From contig WSYE01000010.1 of the NCBI GenBank assembly GCA_009773665.1, positions 1 through 64,000 of the forward strand: DNA of 64,000 bases. Reading direction: 5' to 3'. Source of the stretch: Desulfovibrionaceae bacterium (GTDB lineage Bacteria > Desulfobacterota > Desulfovibrionia > Desulfovibrionales > Desulfovibrionaceae). Positions 57,501 to 64,000 of the stretch are shown here, one piece after another (within the stretch, counting starts at the first letter, position 1; every line of letters begins with the position of its first letter). Under the pieces are notes generated by a model. That model was not told the DNA's origin. It made no database searches and worked only from the letters and a program-made list of their open reading frames with translations. A program made the position numbers and the translations under genes.

Positions 57501-57800
57501 GCCCACGACGGCGAAGAACCATCTCCGTGGCGACTTGCCGACGTAGTAGAGCGATCCCAGGAGCAGCAGGGATCCAGTGCAGGCCACCAGCATCTGTTCC
57601 ATGATGGCCAGGCCGACGATGGGGCCGTAGGTGGTGTTGACGAGGATGGTCACGTTGCGCAGCGCGTGAGACAGCCACGCCATGCCCCATAACATCAGCG
57701 AGATGCTGCGGTACTTGGCGTAGAGAAAGCAGTACAGGAACCCGACAATTGAAAAACAGACAGTCCCGGCGAAAAGGGCGACAGTAAGCCAGTTGTTCAT
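54516..57800 (-). CDS. Hybrid sensor histidine kinase with four PAS domains (1094 aa)
   Basis: About seven membrane segments occupy the first 205 residues, an unusual input region for such kinases. Four PAS domains follow (roughly 210-330, 335-460, 465-590, 595-715); the third has a CACENC cysteine cluster that may bind metal or Fe-S. HisKA has the phospho-His in [15 protein letters not shown]. The ATPase boxes are [18 protein letters not shown] and [10 protein letters not shown]-terminal receiver has [13 protein letters not shown] with the phospho-Asp, and no output domain is present. An SD GAGGGG precedes the ATG. Confidence 0.92.
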   Translation of the reverse strand: MNNWLTVALFAGTVCFSIVGFLYCFLYAKYRSISLMLWGMAWLSHALRNVTILVNTTYGPIVGLAIMEQMLVACTGSLLLLGSLYYVGKSPRRWFFAVVGGAVLWPLAAVGFAVPQPWFFIPNYFFFGTSQIFNGLVLIRKSRGESIGGRIAGCAMILWGLHHFDYPFLRPLAWFAPWGFLIGAVLGLLAAVSIIMAYMEALQAELSRSEKRFRSLFQGNKAPFLLIEPLSGQIMDASTGAVDFYGYSLEELKGMNIRQINMPPPEELASMRTLPMSGFQQHFIFPHKLKNGAVKTVEVISSPVESGGKELLFSIVQDVTARQQALEDLGENRERLRAVVENAAAAIYLTDEGGRFVEVNAEAERQTGYAREELLAMSIPDVDANSSKDDPAFFQEVMQSATGMTFESRHRHKDGTIFPVEVRAARLELHGVPHVLGIVSDLTPRKDAERKLAEVNRTLAAVLDGIPALVNVVDVSTREVLFMNRALKEALGRDGVGGVCHDVFRDKSCACENCPIERLSANTEGEASVTVWEDRNPISGKWLLNHDRLMPWFDGKTVRVQIALDIGQRKQAEEALRQSEENYRQLFEAESDAVFLINCCDKRLIKFNSAACSLYGYSHDELEDMDATTLSADTEAAALAITTQQAEDNQVLQIPIRHHRKKSGEIFPVELTGRYFNLRGQQVLIVAVRDISERIKVDEALRNAKDEAESANKAKSEFLANMSHEIRTPLNGILGMLQLLETTHPNDEQREYLVGALQSTNRLTRLLSDILDISKIESGKMQIFETEFSIEEMRNSIKDVFEREAKGKGLRLEFGRDDELPLVLVGDEVRLRQILFNLVGNAIKFTDTGEIRVEAALLPSSNDTVARVLVTVNDTGIGIPDECFKDIFEPFVQAEGSYTRRYQGAGLGLSIVRRLVRLLGGEMAFESTTGEGTTVYLSLPFKIPVRRSGFIENEPRMQPSPPVNPLRILFAEDDAVSSMAGKRMLERAGFAVAAARDGQEALQLLASQDFDLILMDIQMPVMDGVEATRAIRSAIDLGAQSNIPIIAMTAYTMAGDREKFLTAGMNDYIAKPVNKDELLAVIKRVTEGNDTSMG

Positions 57801-58027
57801 GGATGCGTCCCCTCATGTATGCAGCAAGTGCTGGGAGTGTAAGTCTCTTCAACCGCCATGCCTCGCAAGTCGTAGGGAATCTAATTCGGCATGATTTTGC
57901 TTACATTCATGGAGTGGCGATGGCAACGCAATATACCTGATGAGTGGCGAAGGTCGGGCCGTTCTCGACAAGTCTGTCCGGCGAAGGTCGTCCGGCAACG
58001 TGTCGACAAAGTTGGCTTGCGTCAGGG

Positions 58028-59215
58028 TCAGGAGGGGGTGCCCGACTGGTCCAGGCCGCGTCTGGCGTAAACGGCGCATATGCCCAGCGCCGCGCAGCAC
58101 AGCGCCACGTCCAGCGCCAAAAATCCCGCGTAGCCCAGGCGGTGTACGGCCAGGGAGCCCAGCATGGGGCCGGCGAAGTAGCCCATCTGCTGCGCCATGG
58201 TCATCAGGTTGGTGTTCATGCCCTTGAAGCGCGGCTCCGAGATGGTAAACATCAGCGAATTCATGGCTGGCGTGCCAAGCCCCATGCCCACTCCCATGAC
58301 CACGGCGGAGATGAGCGCCTGCCACTGCTCGAAGGCCAGGGCGGTCATGGCGCAGCTGACGGCGGTCAGGGCGAAGCTCAGGGCAATGAGCCTGGTCTTG
58401 CGGGCGCGGTCGAACACGCGGCTGGCCAGTACCCGCACGCCGATCATGCAGGCCATCTGGATGGCGAAGAACAGCCCCACGTGCGGGAAGGCGCGCTCCT
58501 GGAAGAAACCCTTGGCCAGGAAGAACACTGAGGCGAACACCGTGATGTACAGCGTGGTCAAGAGGAGCAGCAGCCCCACCGGGGGGGTGGCCATGTCGCG
58601 GAGCATCGCGCCATAGCCGGGAGAGGCAGGCGGCAGGGGCGCATGTCCGCTGCGGCGTTTCGCCCCGATATAGAGGAGCAGCCCCAGCGCCGGAGCCAGG
58701 AAGAGCGACATGGCGAAATACCCATGAGTGAACGCCACATGGCTGAAGAATCCGTCGAACACGGCGGGCACGATGGAGTACGGCAGCAGGATGGCCACGG
58801 AATAGAGGCCGAAGGCCTGCCCGCTCCGCTCCGGTGGGATGCGGTCCACCAGCAAGGTCATGCAGGACGCGCTGAGCAGGTACACGCCCACGCCGGTCGC
58901 CACGCGCACGGCCAGCAGTGCAGTGATGCCTGCGGCCTCCAGGTAGCCGGTTCCGCAGAGCATCAGCGTGACCGCACCCAGGCAGGCGTTTCGCACGGCG
59001 TTACGGGTGGACATGAACGGGCTGTACAGCAGGAACGACGCGATGGTGGCCAGGGCGGAGCTGCCGATGAGAAAGCCCCTCCACTGCTGGTCGATGCCAA
59101 GCATCCCCAGGTGGACGTCGAGACTGTAGAATACCGTCGTGTTGCAGTAGGTCAGGAAGATGATCAGGCACAGGGCCAGGAAGTCGAACGTAAAGAGGCG
59201 GCTGGGGCTGTGCAT
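58028..59215 (-). CDS. MFS transporter (395 aa)
   Basis: Twelve hydrophobic segments are apparent. The first is LALCLIIFLTYCNTTVFYSL, and a loop motif (VDRIPPERSGQAFGLYSVAI) matches the MFS quinolone/drug transporter-like group. ATG 59215 is chosen; a TTG seven codons upstream is also open. Substrate unknown. It is 32 bases from the TPR gene. Confidence 0.85.
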   Translation of the reverse strand: MHSPSRLFTFDFLALCLIIFLTYCNTTVFYSLDVHLGMLGIDQQWRGFLIGSSALATIASFLLYSPFMSTRNAVRNACLGAVTLMLCGTGYLEAAGITALLAVRVATGVGVYLLSASCMTLLVDRIPPERSGQAFGLYSVAILLPYSIVPAVFDGFFSHVAFTHGYFAMSLFLAPALGLLLYIGAKRRSGHAPLPPASPGYGAMLRDMATPPVGLLLLLTTLYITVFASVFFLAKGFFQERAFPHVGLFFAIQMACMIGVRVLASRVFDRARKTRLIALSFALTAVSCAMTALAFEQWQALISAVVMGVGMGLGTPAMNSLMFTISEPRFKGMNTNLMTMAQQMGYFAGPMLGSLAVHRLGYAGFLALDVALCCAALGICAVYARRGLDQSGTPS

Positions 59216-59246
59216 GGCCGTAGCAGACTGATCCAAAGGCCGAGCG

Positions 59247-59984
59247 CTAGGATGCTGAGCCCATCTTGTCGCAATATGTCAGGAATTTTTTCGCCTCTGG
59301 GAACGCAGGATTCACTTCCAGCGCTTGGACCAGCGCGGTCCTGCATTTGTCGAATTCCTTCTTGTCGAAGTATACCCGCGCCAGGTTGAACAGAATGTGG
59401 TCGTCGTTTGGGTTGGTCTCGTGAGCTTTCTCCAGGAAGGCGGTGGCCTGGTCCAGGTGGCCGTTGCGTCGTAGGCGCACGCCGAACGCGTTGAGCCTCT
59501 CCTTGTGTTCATTACTGAAGGCGTCGCCCAGGCCCATCAGCACTTTCAATATTTTTGCCAGTTTGTCGAATTCGTTCTTCTCGCTGTATACGGTTCCGAG
59601 GCCGTAGTTGGCTTCGATGTTCATGTCGTCGATCATGAGCGCCTTGAGAAATTCCAACTCTGCGGCGTCCAGGTTCCCCTCGGCGAGATGTTCCTCGCCT
59701 TTGGAGATCTTTTCATACAGCGAGTGGAGCGCGGGGACGGTGTTCACGTTGTAGTAGTTCGGCTCCGGCGTATAGTGGGAGAGAAACGCCTCGCCCTTGA
59801 TGAATTCGCGCATGCCGGAAGGCACGTGGTAAATGTTGAGAGGCTGGATATCGAACGTGTCGTCCCCGACCTGGCGCACAAACCAGTATGTGAGTTTCTG
59901 GTGGGTTGTCTTTGTGGTTCCGGAACCGACGATGATGTTTTTGCGGTGTGAAAAAACACCAAGAACGGTGGGGTAGTCGGGCAT
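59247..59984 (-). CDS. TPR-repeat protein (245 aa)
   Basis: AGGAAG lies seven bases upstream of the ATG. The N-terminal 70 residues (FSHRKNIIVGSGTTKTTHQK, YWFVRQVGDDTFDIQPLN) form a family-specific domain. The rest contains about four TPR units (LAEGNLDAAELEFLKALMID, ANYGLGTVYSEKNEFDKLAK, LRRNGHLDQATAFLEKAHET, LARVYFDKKEFDKCRTALVQ). It is probably a protein-interaction scaffold. Confidence 0.8.
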   Translation of the reverse strand: MPDYPTVLGVFSHRKNIIVGSGTTKTTHQKLTYWFVRQVGDDTFDIQPLNIYHVPSGMREFIKGEAFLSHYTPEPNYYNVNTVPALHSLYEKISKGEEHLAEGNLDAAELEFLKALMIDDMNIEANYGLGTVYSEKNEFDKLAKILKVLMGLGDAFSNEHKERLNAFGVRLRRNGHLDQATAFLEKAHETNPNDDHILFNLARVYFDKKEFDKCRTALVQALEVNPAFPEAKKFLTYCDKMGSAS

Positions 59985-60436
59985 GTAGTGTCTTCCTGGC
60001 GATACGCGTAATGTAAATGCAGCCGGAATTGAATGACGTCCTGCGGCGTGATCGATTGTTTAAACACGGGAGATCGTTGAATCCGGCTGCGCCCATAGGG
60101 TCGTTATAACAAGACACTGTCATTGTAAATGACCGGATGAAGTGGGGTATGTTTGTTAGGGCTGTGAAGCAACGCCTTTGGCATGGCACTGCGGGCGTGT
60201 GAATACTTGCCATACCGGAAAGAAAGCTGACACCTGGAGCGGCTGCTGGCTCGGCGCAGTAATATTTAATTCTTGAATATTCTGGTGTTACGAACTTTTA
60301 GCGCTGGCACACACTATGCTCACTGGATGAAAACCCCTGCGTGTGGCAGGGTGACGTGGTGAGGCTCTGCGGTTCTGGGGAGAAGGATGTTCAGCACGTG
60401 CTGCCGTGAATAACACTTCTACGATTGGAGGCGAAG
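59985..60436. other. Intergenic region before the CBS-domain gene
   Basis: These 450 bases hold no convincing ORF. An A/T-rich segment (60267-60285) contains two AATATT copies, and a sigma-54-type promoter lies at 60305-60320. Nothing else was recognised. Confidence 0.6.
60305..60320 (+). promoter_or_regulatory. Candidate sigma-54 (-24/-12) promoter
   Basis: TGGCAC-N7-ATGCT has the invariant GG and GC at the correct 10-base spacing of RpoN promoters (consensus TGGCACG-N4-TTGCW). Transcription would start near 60331, about 105 bases before the CBS-domain gene. Confidence 0.6.
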
Positions 60437-60829
60437 ATGAAGGTCAAGGATGCAATGTCGACCAGGATCATGTTCGTGAAGAGTGACGCTACCGCCGCCC
60501 AGGCCATGAAGCTCATGGCGGAGAACAACATGCGTCGGCTCATGGTGGATATAGACGCGTCCGCCGGTTCTTACGGCGCGGTGACCGTGCGCGATATGAT
60601 CTCCAAGGTCATCGCTCCTGGGCTCGACGCGGCAAAGGTGCGTGTGGACGCCATCATGAACTCCACCCTGTTCGCGGTCGCCCCGTCCGACGATCTCCAG
60701 GCCGCCGCGAAGATGATGGATGAAAAGAACGTCGCCGGCATGCCCGTCTTTGAAGGCAAGAAGCTCGTGGGCGTCATCACCATGTGGGACATCCTGATCG
60801 CCCTTGGAGTGCACGGCAAGGCGTCGTAG
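60437..60829 (+). CDS. CBS-domain pair protein (130 aa)
   Basis: GGAGG lies five bases before ATG 60437. Two CBS motifs are visible: MKVKDAMSTRIMFVKSDATA then NNMRRLMVDIDASAGSYGAV, and VDAIMNSTLFAVAPSDDLQA then AGMPVFEGKKLVGVITMWDI. Such stand-alone CBS pairs bind adenine nucleotides and act as energy-state sensors. The gene is preceded by a sigma-54-type promoter. Confidence 0.88.
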   Translation: MKVKDAMSTRIMFVKSDATAAQAMKLMAENNMRRLMVDIDASAGSYGAVTVRDMISKVIAPGLDAAKVRVDAIMNSTLFAVAPSDDLQAAAKMMDEKNVAGMPVFEGKKLVGVITMWDILIALGVHGKAS

Positions 60830-60938
60830 CAACCCAGGACAGCGTGCGGGGGACCCCTGCGCACGGGTTGTCCGTTCAAATAGGGATTGAGCCCGCCCGT
60901 GCCGTGCAGGCTGGCCGGACTCACCCAATGGAGATCGT

Positions 60939-61295
60939 ATGCCCACGAATGAAAAACAGTATGACCACCTGGTCAAGCCGCTTGAGAAATACTCCGCGAA
61001 GGCCGTGTACGGCAGCACGTTCTGCAAGCGGCCCATCGAGCTCCAGATACTGGTGGAAGACGGGGTCGTCACGGATATCGGCGGCACGGTTGAATGCCCG
61101 TACAGCAAACAGTGGCTTGGCGCGCTCATTTCGAAGGCCAAGGGGTTGGACGTGGACGCGGCCTGGGGAATCTCCGGCGACGACCTGCGCAGCAGCATCA
61201 CGCCGCCCGAGCACGAGGAAGATTGCGTGGACTGCGACACCTACGCTGTCGCGGCGTTCCGGCTTGCCCTGCGCAACTGGGAGAAGAAAGTTTGA
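60939..61295 (+). CDS. Small cysteine-rich protein, possible Fe-S scaffold-like (118 aa)
   Basis: GGAG lies five bases upstream of the ATG. Conserved-looking cysteines occur in GSTFCKRPIELQ, GGTVECPYSKQWLGALISK and EEDCVDCDTYAVAAF. The arrangement (G-x-V-x-C-P-Y-S, then a C-x2-C) resembles IscU/NifU-type or similar metal-binding folds, but similarity is weak. A terminator follows. Function unknown. Confidence 0.6.
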   Translation: MPTNEKQYDHLVKPLEKYSAKAVYGSTFCKRPIELQILVEDGVVTDIGGTVECPYSKQWLGALISKAKGLDVDAAWGISGDDLRSSITPPEHEEDCVDCDTYAVAAFRLALRNWEKKV

Positions 61296-61381
61296 GGCAC
61301 CTGGGCTGAAACGGCATTTCAGGCGGCGCATGCACGGGTTGCCGGGCATGTGCCGAGAGTTTCCATACAGGATGACACGGA

Positions 61382-61415
61382 AGAGGGCGGCCCGGCAGGG
61401 CAGCCCTCTTTTTTT
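61382..61415 (+). terminator. Rho-independent terminator
   Basis: AGAGGGC (61382-61388) pairs with GCCCTCT (61403-61409), with an inner GCCC/GGGC extension and a T run to 61415. It ends the CBS/cysteine-rich gene unit. Confidence 0.8.
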
Positions 61416-61602
61416 CGCCCCAGAAATCATGAATGATCCCGGTCAATCCAGGCCTGGCTGGGCCGTAATCAGCTACGCACCAGACTTCCCGATGGCACGC
61501 TGTGTAACCTGCCCGGCGCCGCCGCCCTCAAATGGGGAATGGACGGCTGCTCCTGGTGGGCACGGCCTCCTGTTGCTTCATTCTTTCGGCAGGAGAGGAA
61601 AC

Positions 61603-61800
61603 ATGCAGAGTGAACTGACCTATCTCTTTACGGTCGTCATGCCCCTGTTGTTCGTGACTACGGGCATTTATGTCTGCTTCAGCATCGCGGCCTGCGCCGC
61701 ATCGAGCTGTTCAGAGCGCATTGACAGGCTCTTTACGTCCAAGTTCAGAAAATCGGTTCCATTCGTCCTGATCGCGCTCCTCGTCGTCGTCTTCAGGTAG
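61603..61800 (+). CDS. Small membrane protein with two helices (65 aa)
   Basis: AGGAGAGG lies upstream of the ATG. Two hydrophobic segments (YLFTVVMPLLFVTTGIYVCF and SVPFVLIALLVVVF) flank a short loop with three Cys (IAACAASSCSERI). The much longer frame that contains it is not coding upstream of 61603. Function unknown. Confidence 0.55.
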   Translation: MQSELTYLFTVVMPLLFVTTGIYVCFSIAACAASSCSERIDRLFTSKFRKSVPFVLIALLVVVFR

Positions 61801-61830
61801 CAGCCGCATCACGGATGAGGACGGAGGCCA

Positions 61831-63087
61831 TCAGGCGTTGACCGCCTGCTGCCGTGGACTCTTGAGTTGCGGAACAAATTCCGCAATGTTGATCCTGCAT
61901 TCCTGGTAACTCATGCACCCGACAATGCTAAGCGGCAACGAGCCGGTGCCTGCCGTCATGAGGTCGATATCCTTGGGCTTGCAATAGCGGTTGTTCTTGT
62001 CCAGCACCACGCGGACTTTGGGCAGCAGCAGGTTGTCCGGGTTCTGCTCTATGACCACGGCTCTTTTCCCGTTGTTCAGCACCACGATGGACCCGACCGG
62101 GTAGACCCCGATGAATTTCACGAAGCGGTCCACCAGGGCAGGCGAGAAGGAACTGGCGCGCAGGTTGAAGATGATGCTGAGCGCCTTGTGCGCATGCATG
62201 GCCTTGCTGTAGCAGCGGTCTGTGGTCAAAGCGTCGAAGGTGTCCACGATGCTTATCAGCGAGGACGCCCGGCTGATCTGGTCGTACTGCAACCCCTGGG
62301 GGTAGCCGCCGCCGGCAAAGTGCTCATGATGCTCATGGACTGCGCGGATCACGTCCTGTGGGATGTTCTTCTGCTTGAGGAGAATGTCCCGGCTGTGAAT
62401 CGGGTGGCGCTTCACTTCCGCATACTCCGCAGCGGACAGCTTGTGGGGTTTCTTCAGTATCCGCTCAGGGATGAGGATCTTGCCGATGTCGTGGAACAGG
62501 CCGGACAGGCCGAGCACCATGAGGTTGTCTTGCCCAAGCCCGATGCATTGCCCGAACAGGATGGAGAACATGGCCACGTTGAGGTTGTGCGTGTAGGAAT
62601 ACTCGTCGTATTTCTGGAGCTTTGACAGAAAGACAAGCGCGCTGCCCAGGCTGCCTGCATGGCTTATGATCGACCGTGTGAATTCCTGGCTGTCTTCGAG
62701 GTTGATGTTGCGCGTCTCGAAAAGCCGCTGCGTGAATGTTCTTACATATTCGAGCAGTTCGCCGTAATATTGGTCCGCCTCGTTTATGATGTTGCCGATG
62801 TCGTCGAAGTTCGATCTCGTGTTCACCTCGTACGGGTTGTCCGTGGAGACGACGGTGAACGGAGTCTCAAGGCGTAATTTTTCCTGTCTGTTCTCCTGAA
62901 AATACTCGCCTTTCTCCGTGTCGACGAATACTTCCACGTAGTTTTTCTGATGAAGGGCAATGATCTGACTCTCGCTGGTGATGTCTGTCTCAGCGAGAAA
63001 GATGTGGGGGTTGTTCTCGCCTGAAAGGCCAGGGTTGGCTATGTGCATTCCGGGCTTCAGGTCTTTGGTGTATATCTTGACTATCAT
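61831..63087 (-). CDS. HD-GYP phosphodiesterase with DUF3391-like N-terminus (418 aa)
   Basis: The N-terminal 130 residues (KIYTKDLKPGMHIANPGLSG) match the DUF3391 plan. The HD-GYP domain has LFHDIGKILIPERILKKPHK, an AVHEHHEHFAGGGYPQGL segment with the GYP motif intact, and a SIVDTFDALTTDRCYSKAM motif. It should hydrolyse c-di-GMP. It is a stand-alone protein without a receiver domain. Confidence 0.9.
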   Translation of the reverse strand: MIVKIYTKDLKPGMHIANPGLSGENNPHIFLAETDITSESQIIALHQKNYVEVFVDTEKGEYFQENRQEKLRLETPFTVVSTDNPYEVNTRSNFDDIGNIINEADQYYGELLEYVRTFTQRLFETRNINLEDSQEFTRSIISHAGSLGSALVFLSKLQKYDEYSYTHNLNVAMFSILFGQCIGLGQDNLMVLGLSGLFHDIGKILIPERILKKPHKLSAAEYAEVKRHPIHSRDILLKQKNIPQDVIRAVHEHHEHFAGGGYPQGLQYDQISRASSLISIVDTFDALTTDRCYSKAMHAHKALSIIFNLRASSFSPALVDRFVKFIGVYPVGSIVVLNNGKRAVVIEQNPDNLLLPKVRVVLDKNNRYCKPKDIDLMTAGTGSLPLSIVGCMSYQECRINIAEFVPQLKSPRQQAVNA

Positions 63088-63637
63088 GCTGGTCAGTCTT
63101 TCCGGTTTATGGGTGCTTTGCCGCGCAGTCCCGGGGATGGTACCTGCAATGAGAGGGTATGCCCTCGTATATATGGAGACAAGATAGAGTTTCCCTACAT
63201 TTGAGTAATGTCGGCCAAAACATGCCGTAGGGCCGGACGTGACCTGGCGACCCCGGAGTCCGGATTCTTGCTTCTTCGCTCAGGCTGCTTATCTTATCTC
63301 TAATACTCGAAGACACCTCCGTGTGGAGCCCATAAGGGAGAGGACGCTTTCTGCGTGGGCGGAAATCCATGGGCTGGGCGCTGGATACGGCACGGTGGGG
63401 CTGTGGCACAAAAGGATTCTTCAGCTGCATTGTCCGTAACGAAGAGGCTTTGCAGGCCGTCTTTACTGAAGATGACTGTTTTTTCATGGTGGAAACGGTT
63501 GACGTATCCCGCAAAATGAAGTGAGGACACCCCGACCGGCGGCTACCCACGTGGCCTCATGCCGGACGGAACCCGCGTACGGACGAACTTCCCGACGCTG
63601 AAACAACATCTCTCACGGAGAGCCTGAAGAGGACCCG
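63088..63637. other. Intergenic region after the HD-GYP gene
   Basis: These 550 bases contain no recognised gene except the doubtful small ORF at 63369-63524. The ORFs on the opposite strand have no supporting SD or protein character. Confidence 0.5.
63369..63524 (+). CDS. Possible micro-protein (51 aa)
   Basis: The reading MGWALDTARWGCGTKGFFSC, then IVRNEEALQAVFTEDDCFFM, VETVDVSRKMK, looks protein-like with a hydrophobic/acidic alternation. It has only a weak GCGGAAA upstream. It could be a real conserved small protein or chance. Confidence 0.3.
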   Translation: MGWALDTARWGCGTKGFFSCIVRNEEALQAVFTEDDCFFMVETVDVSRKMK

Positions 63638-64000
63638 ATGAAGTTTTGCACATTCCCTTTGTTCGCATATATTCTCATGATGACCGTGGTTACCGTGCGC
63701 CCTGCCCTGGCCGCAAGTGACAACGGGGAGCTGTTGCTGATCGTGGATCAGGTGGAGGCGGGATACGCCAAGGTCCAGGATTACACTGCCACGTTCCTGA
63801 AACAGGAGCGGGTGGAGGGCAAGCTGCTTGATCAGGAGCGCATCTCCATCAAGTTCATGAAGCCGTTCAAGGTGTACATGAAGTGGCTGGAGGTTTCCGT
63901 GAAGGAGGCGCTCTACGTGCAGGGAGCCTACAGCGACAAGGTGCAGGCGCGTTGCGACGGCCTGCTCGGCCTGTGGACCTGGTCCTTCAGCCCCCGCGAC
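63638..64000 (+). CDS. DUF1571/LolA-like exported protein, 5' part
   Basis: GAAGAGGA precedes the ATG at 63638. The first 26 residues form a signal peptide (LFAYILMMTVVTVRPALA). The mature start has VDQVEAGYAKVQDYTATFLK then QERVEGKLLDQERISIKFMK, a LolA-type half-barrel pattern typical of DUF1571. The gene is cut by the window end after 121 codons. Confidence 0.75.
   Translation, partial: MKFCTFPLFAYILMMTVVTVRPALAASDNGELLLIVDQVEAGYAKVQDYTATFLKQERVEGKLLDQERISIKFMKPFKVYMKWLEVSVKEALYVQGAYSDKVQARCDGLLGLWTWSFSPRD

Noticed and set aside
60784-61800. Long plus-strand frame of 338 codons
   Set aside because: Only its last 65 codons (from ATG 61603 with SD) look like a gene; the upstream part overlaps the cysteine-rich gene and a terminator.
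63107-63550. 147-codon minus-strand frame
   Set aside because: No SD, unusual amino acid mix, and it overlaps a more protein-like small ORF on the plus strand; not supported.

Overview
The window is high-GC bacterial DNA. It most likely comes from a Desulfovibrionaceae-like deltaproteobacterium; this is inferred from the GC-rich codon use and the character of the host genes (TPR, Met-rich and cysteine-rich proteins, the Anbu/ATP-grasp/alpha-E/transglutaminase operon, HD-GYP, and a -24/-12 promoter). About 47 kb is one siphovirus-type prophage that runs off the left edge. It ends at 46988 in the 3' fragment of a tRNA-Arg(TCT) gene next to a tyrosine integrase. The remaining 17 kb is chromosome.

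Prophage layout. Two divergent regulators sit at 34.6-35.2 kb with operator-like sites between them. Leftward (minus strand) come small early genes, an HTH protein, two PD-(D/E)XK nucleases (MmcB-like, and Cas4-like with four Fe-S cysteines), a Toprim/AAA primase-helicase, a 193-bp array of 12 GGGAAC hexamers that looks like an origin, RusA, an HNH nuclease, terminase small and large subunits, a lysis region, portal, ClpP-like protease, HK97 capsid, connector/closure/terminator proteins, a methyltransferase and a two-domain glycosyltransferase, tail tube, a G/GT chaperone pair with an A AAA AAC slippery site, the tape measure protein (1667 aa), tail hub and fibre genes. A rightward cassette with its own promoter and terminator (11.4-13.6 kb: DUF4177-like, HIRAN-HhH, Rha) interrupts the tail operon between chaperone and tape measure. 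The leader of the Rha gene has three mutually complementary segments, one of which covers the Shine-Dalgarno, so it resembles a translational switch.

Rightward from 36.2 kb, a promoter whose -10 element lies inside a copy of the operator begins about 600 bases without a credible gene but full of strong stems (including a roughly 22-bp long-range stem and GNRA tetraloops). It leads directly into three abutting serine tRNAs (TGA, GGA, GCT) that together can read all six serine codons. This looks like a large ornate non-coding RNA plus tRNA cassette, analogous in setting to phage GOLLD/ROOL RNAs, and is the strongest candidate here for something undescribed. The transcript continues into small ORFs, a RecF/SMC-like ATPase, a Sak4-like ATPase, an SSB-like protein, an SF2 helicase, an orphan C5 methyltransferase, unknown proteins and an excisionase.

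Chromosomal part. It holds a CsgG-like lipoprotein, an IS5-type transposase remnant, a Met-rich secreted protein, hicAB, the four-gene Anbu operon, a hybrid histidine kinase, an MFS transporter, a TPR protein, a CBS-domain protein behind a sigma-54-type promoter, a cysteine-rich protein, a small membrane protein, an HD-GYP protein and a truncated DUF1571/LolA-like protein. All functional statements are read from sequence motifs and gene order; no database search was possible.
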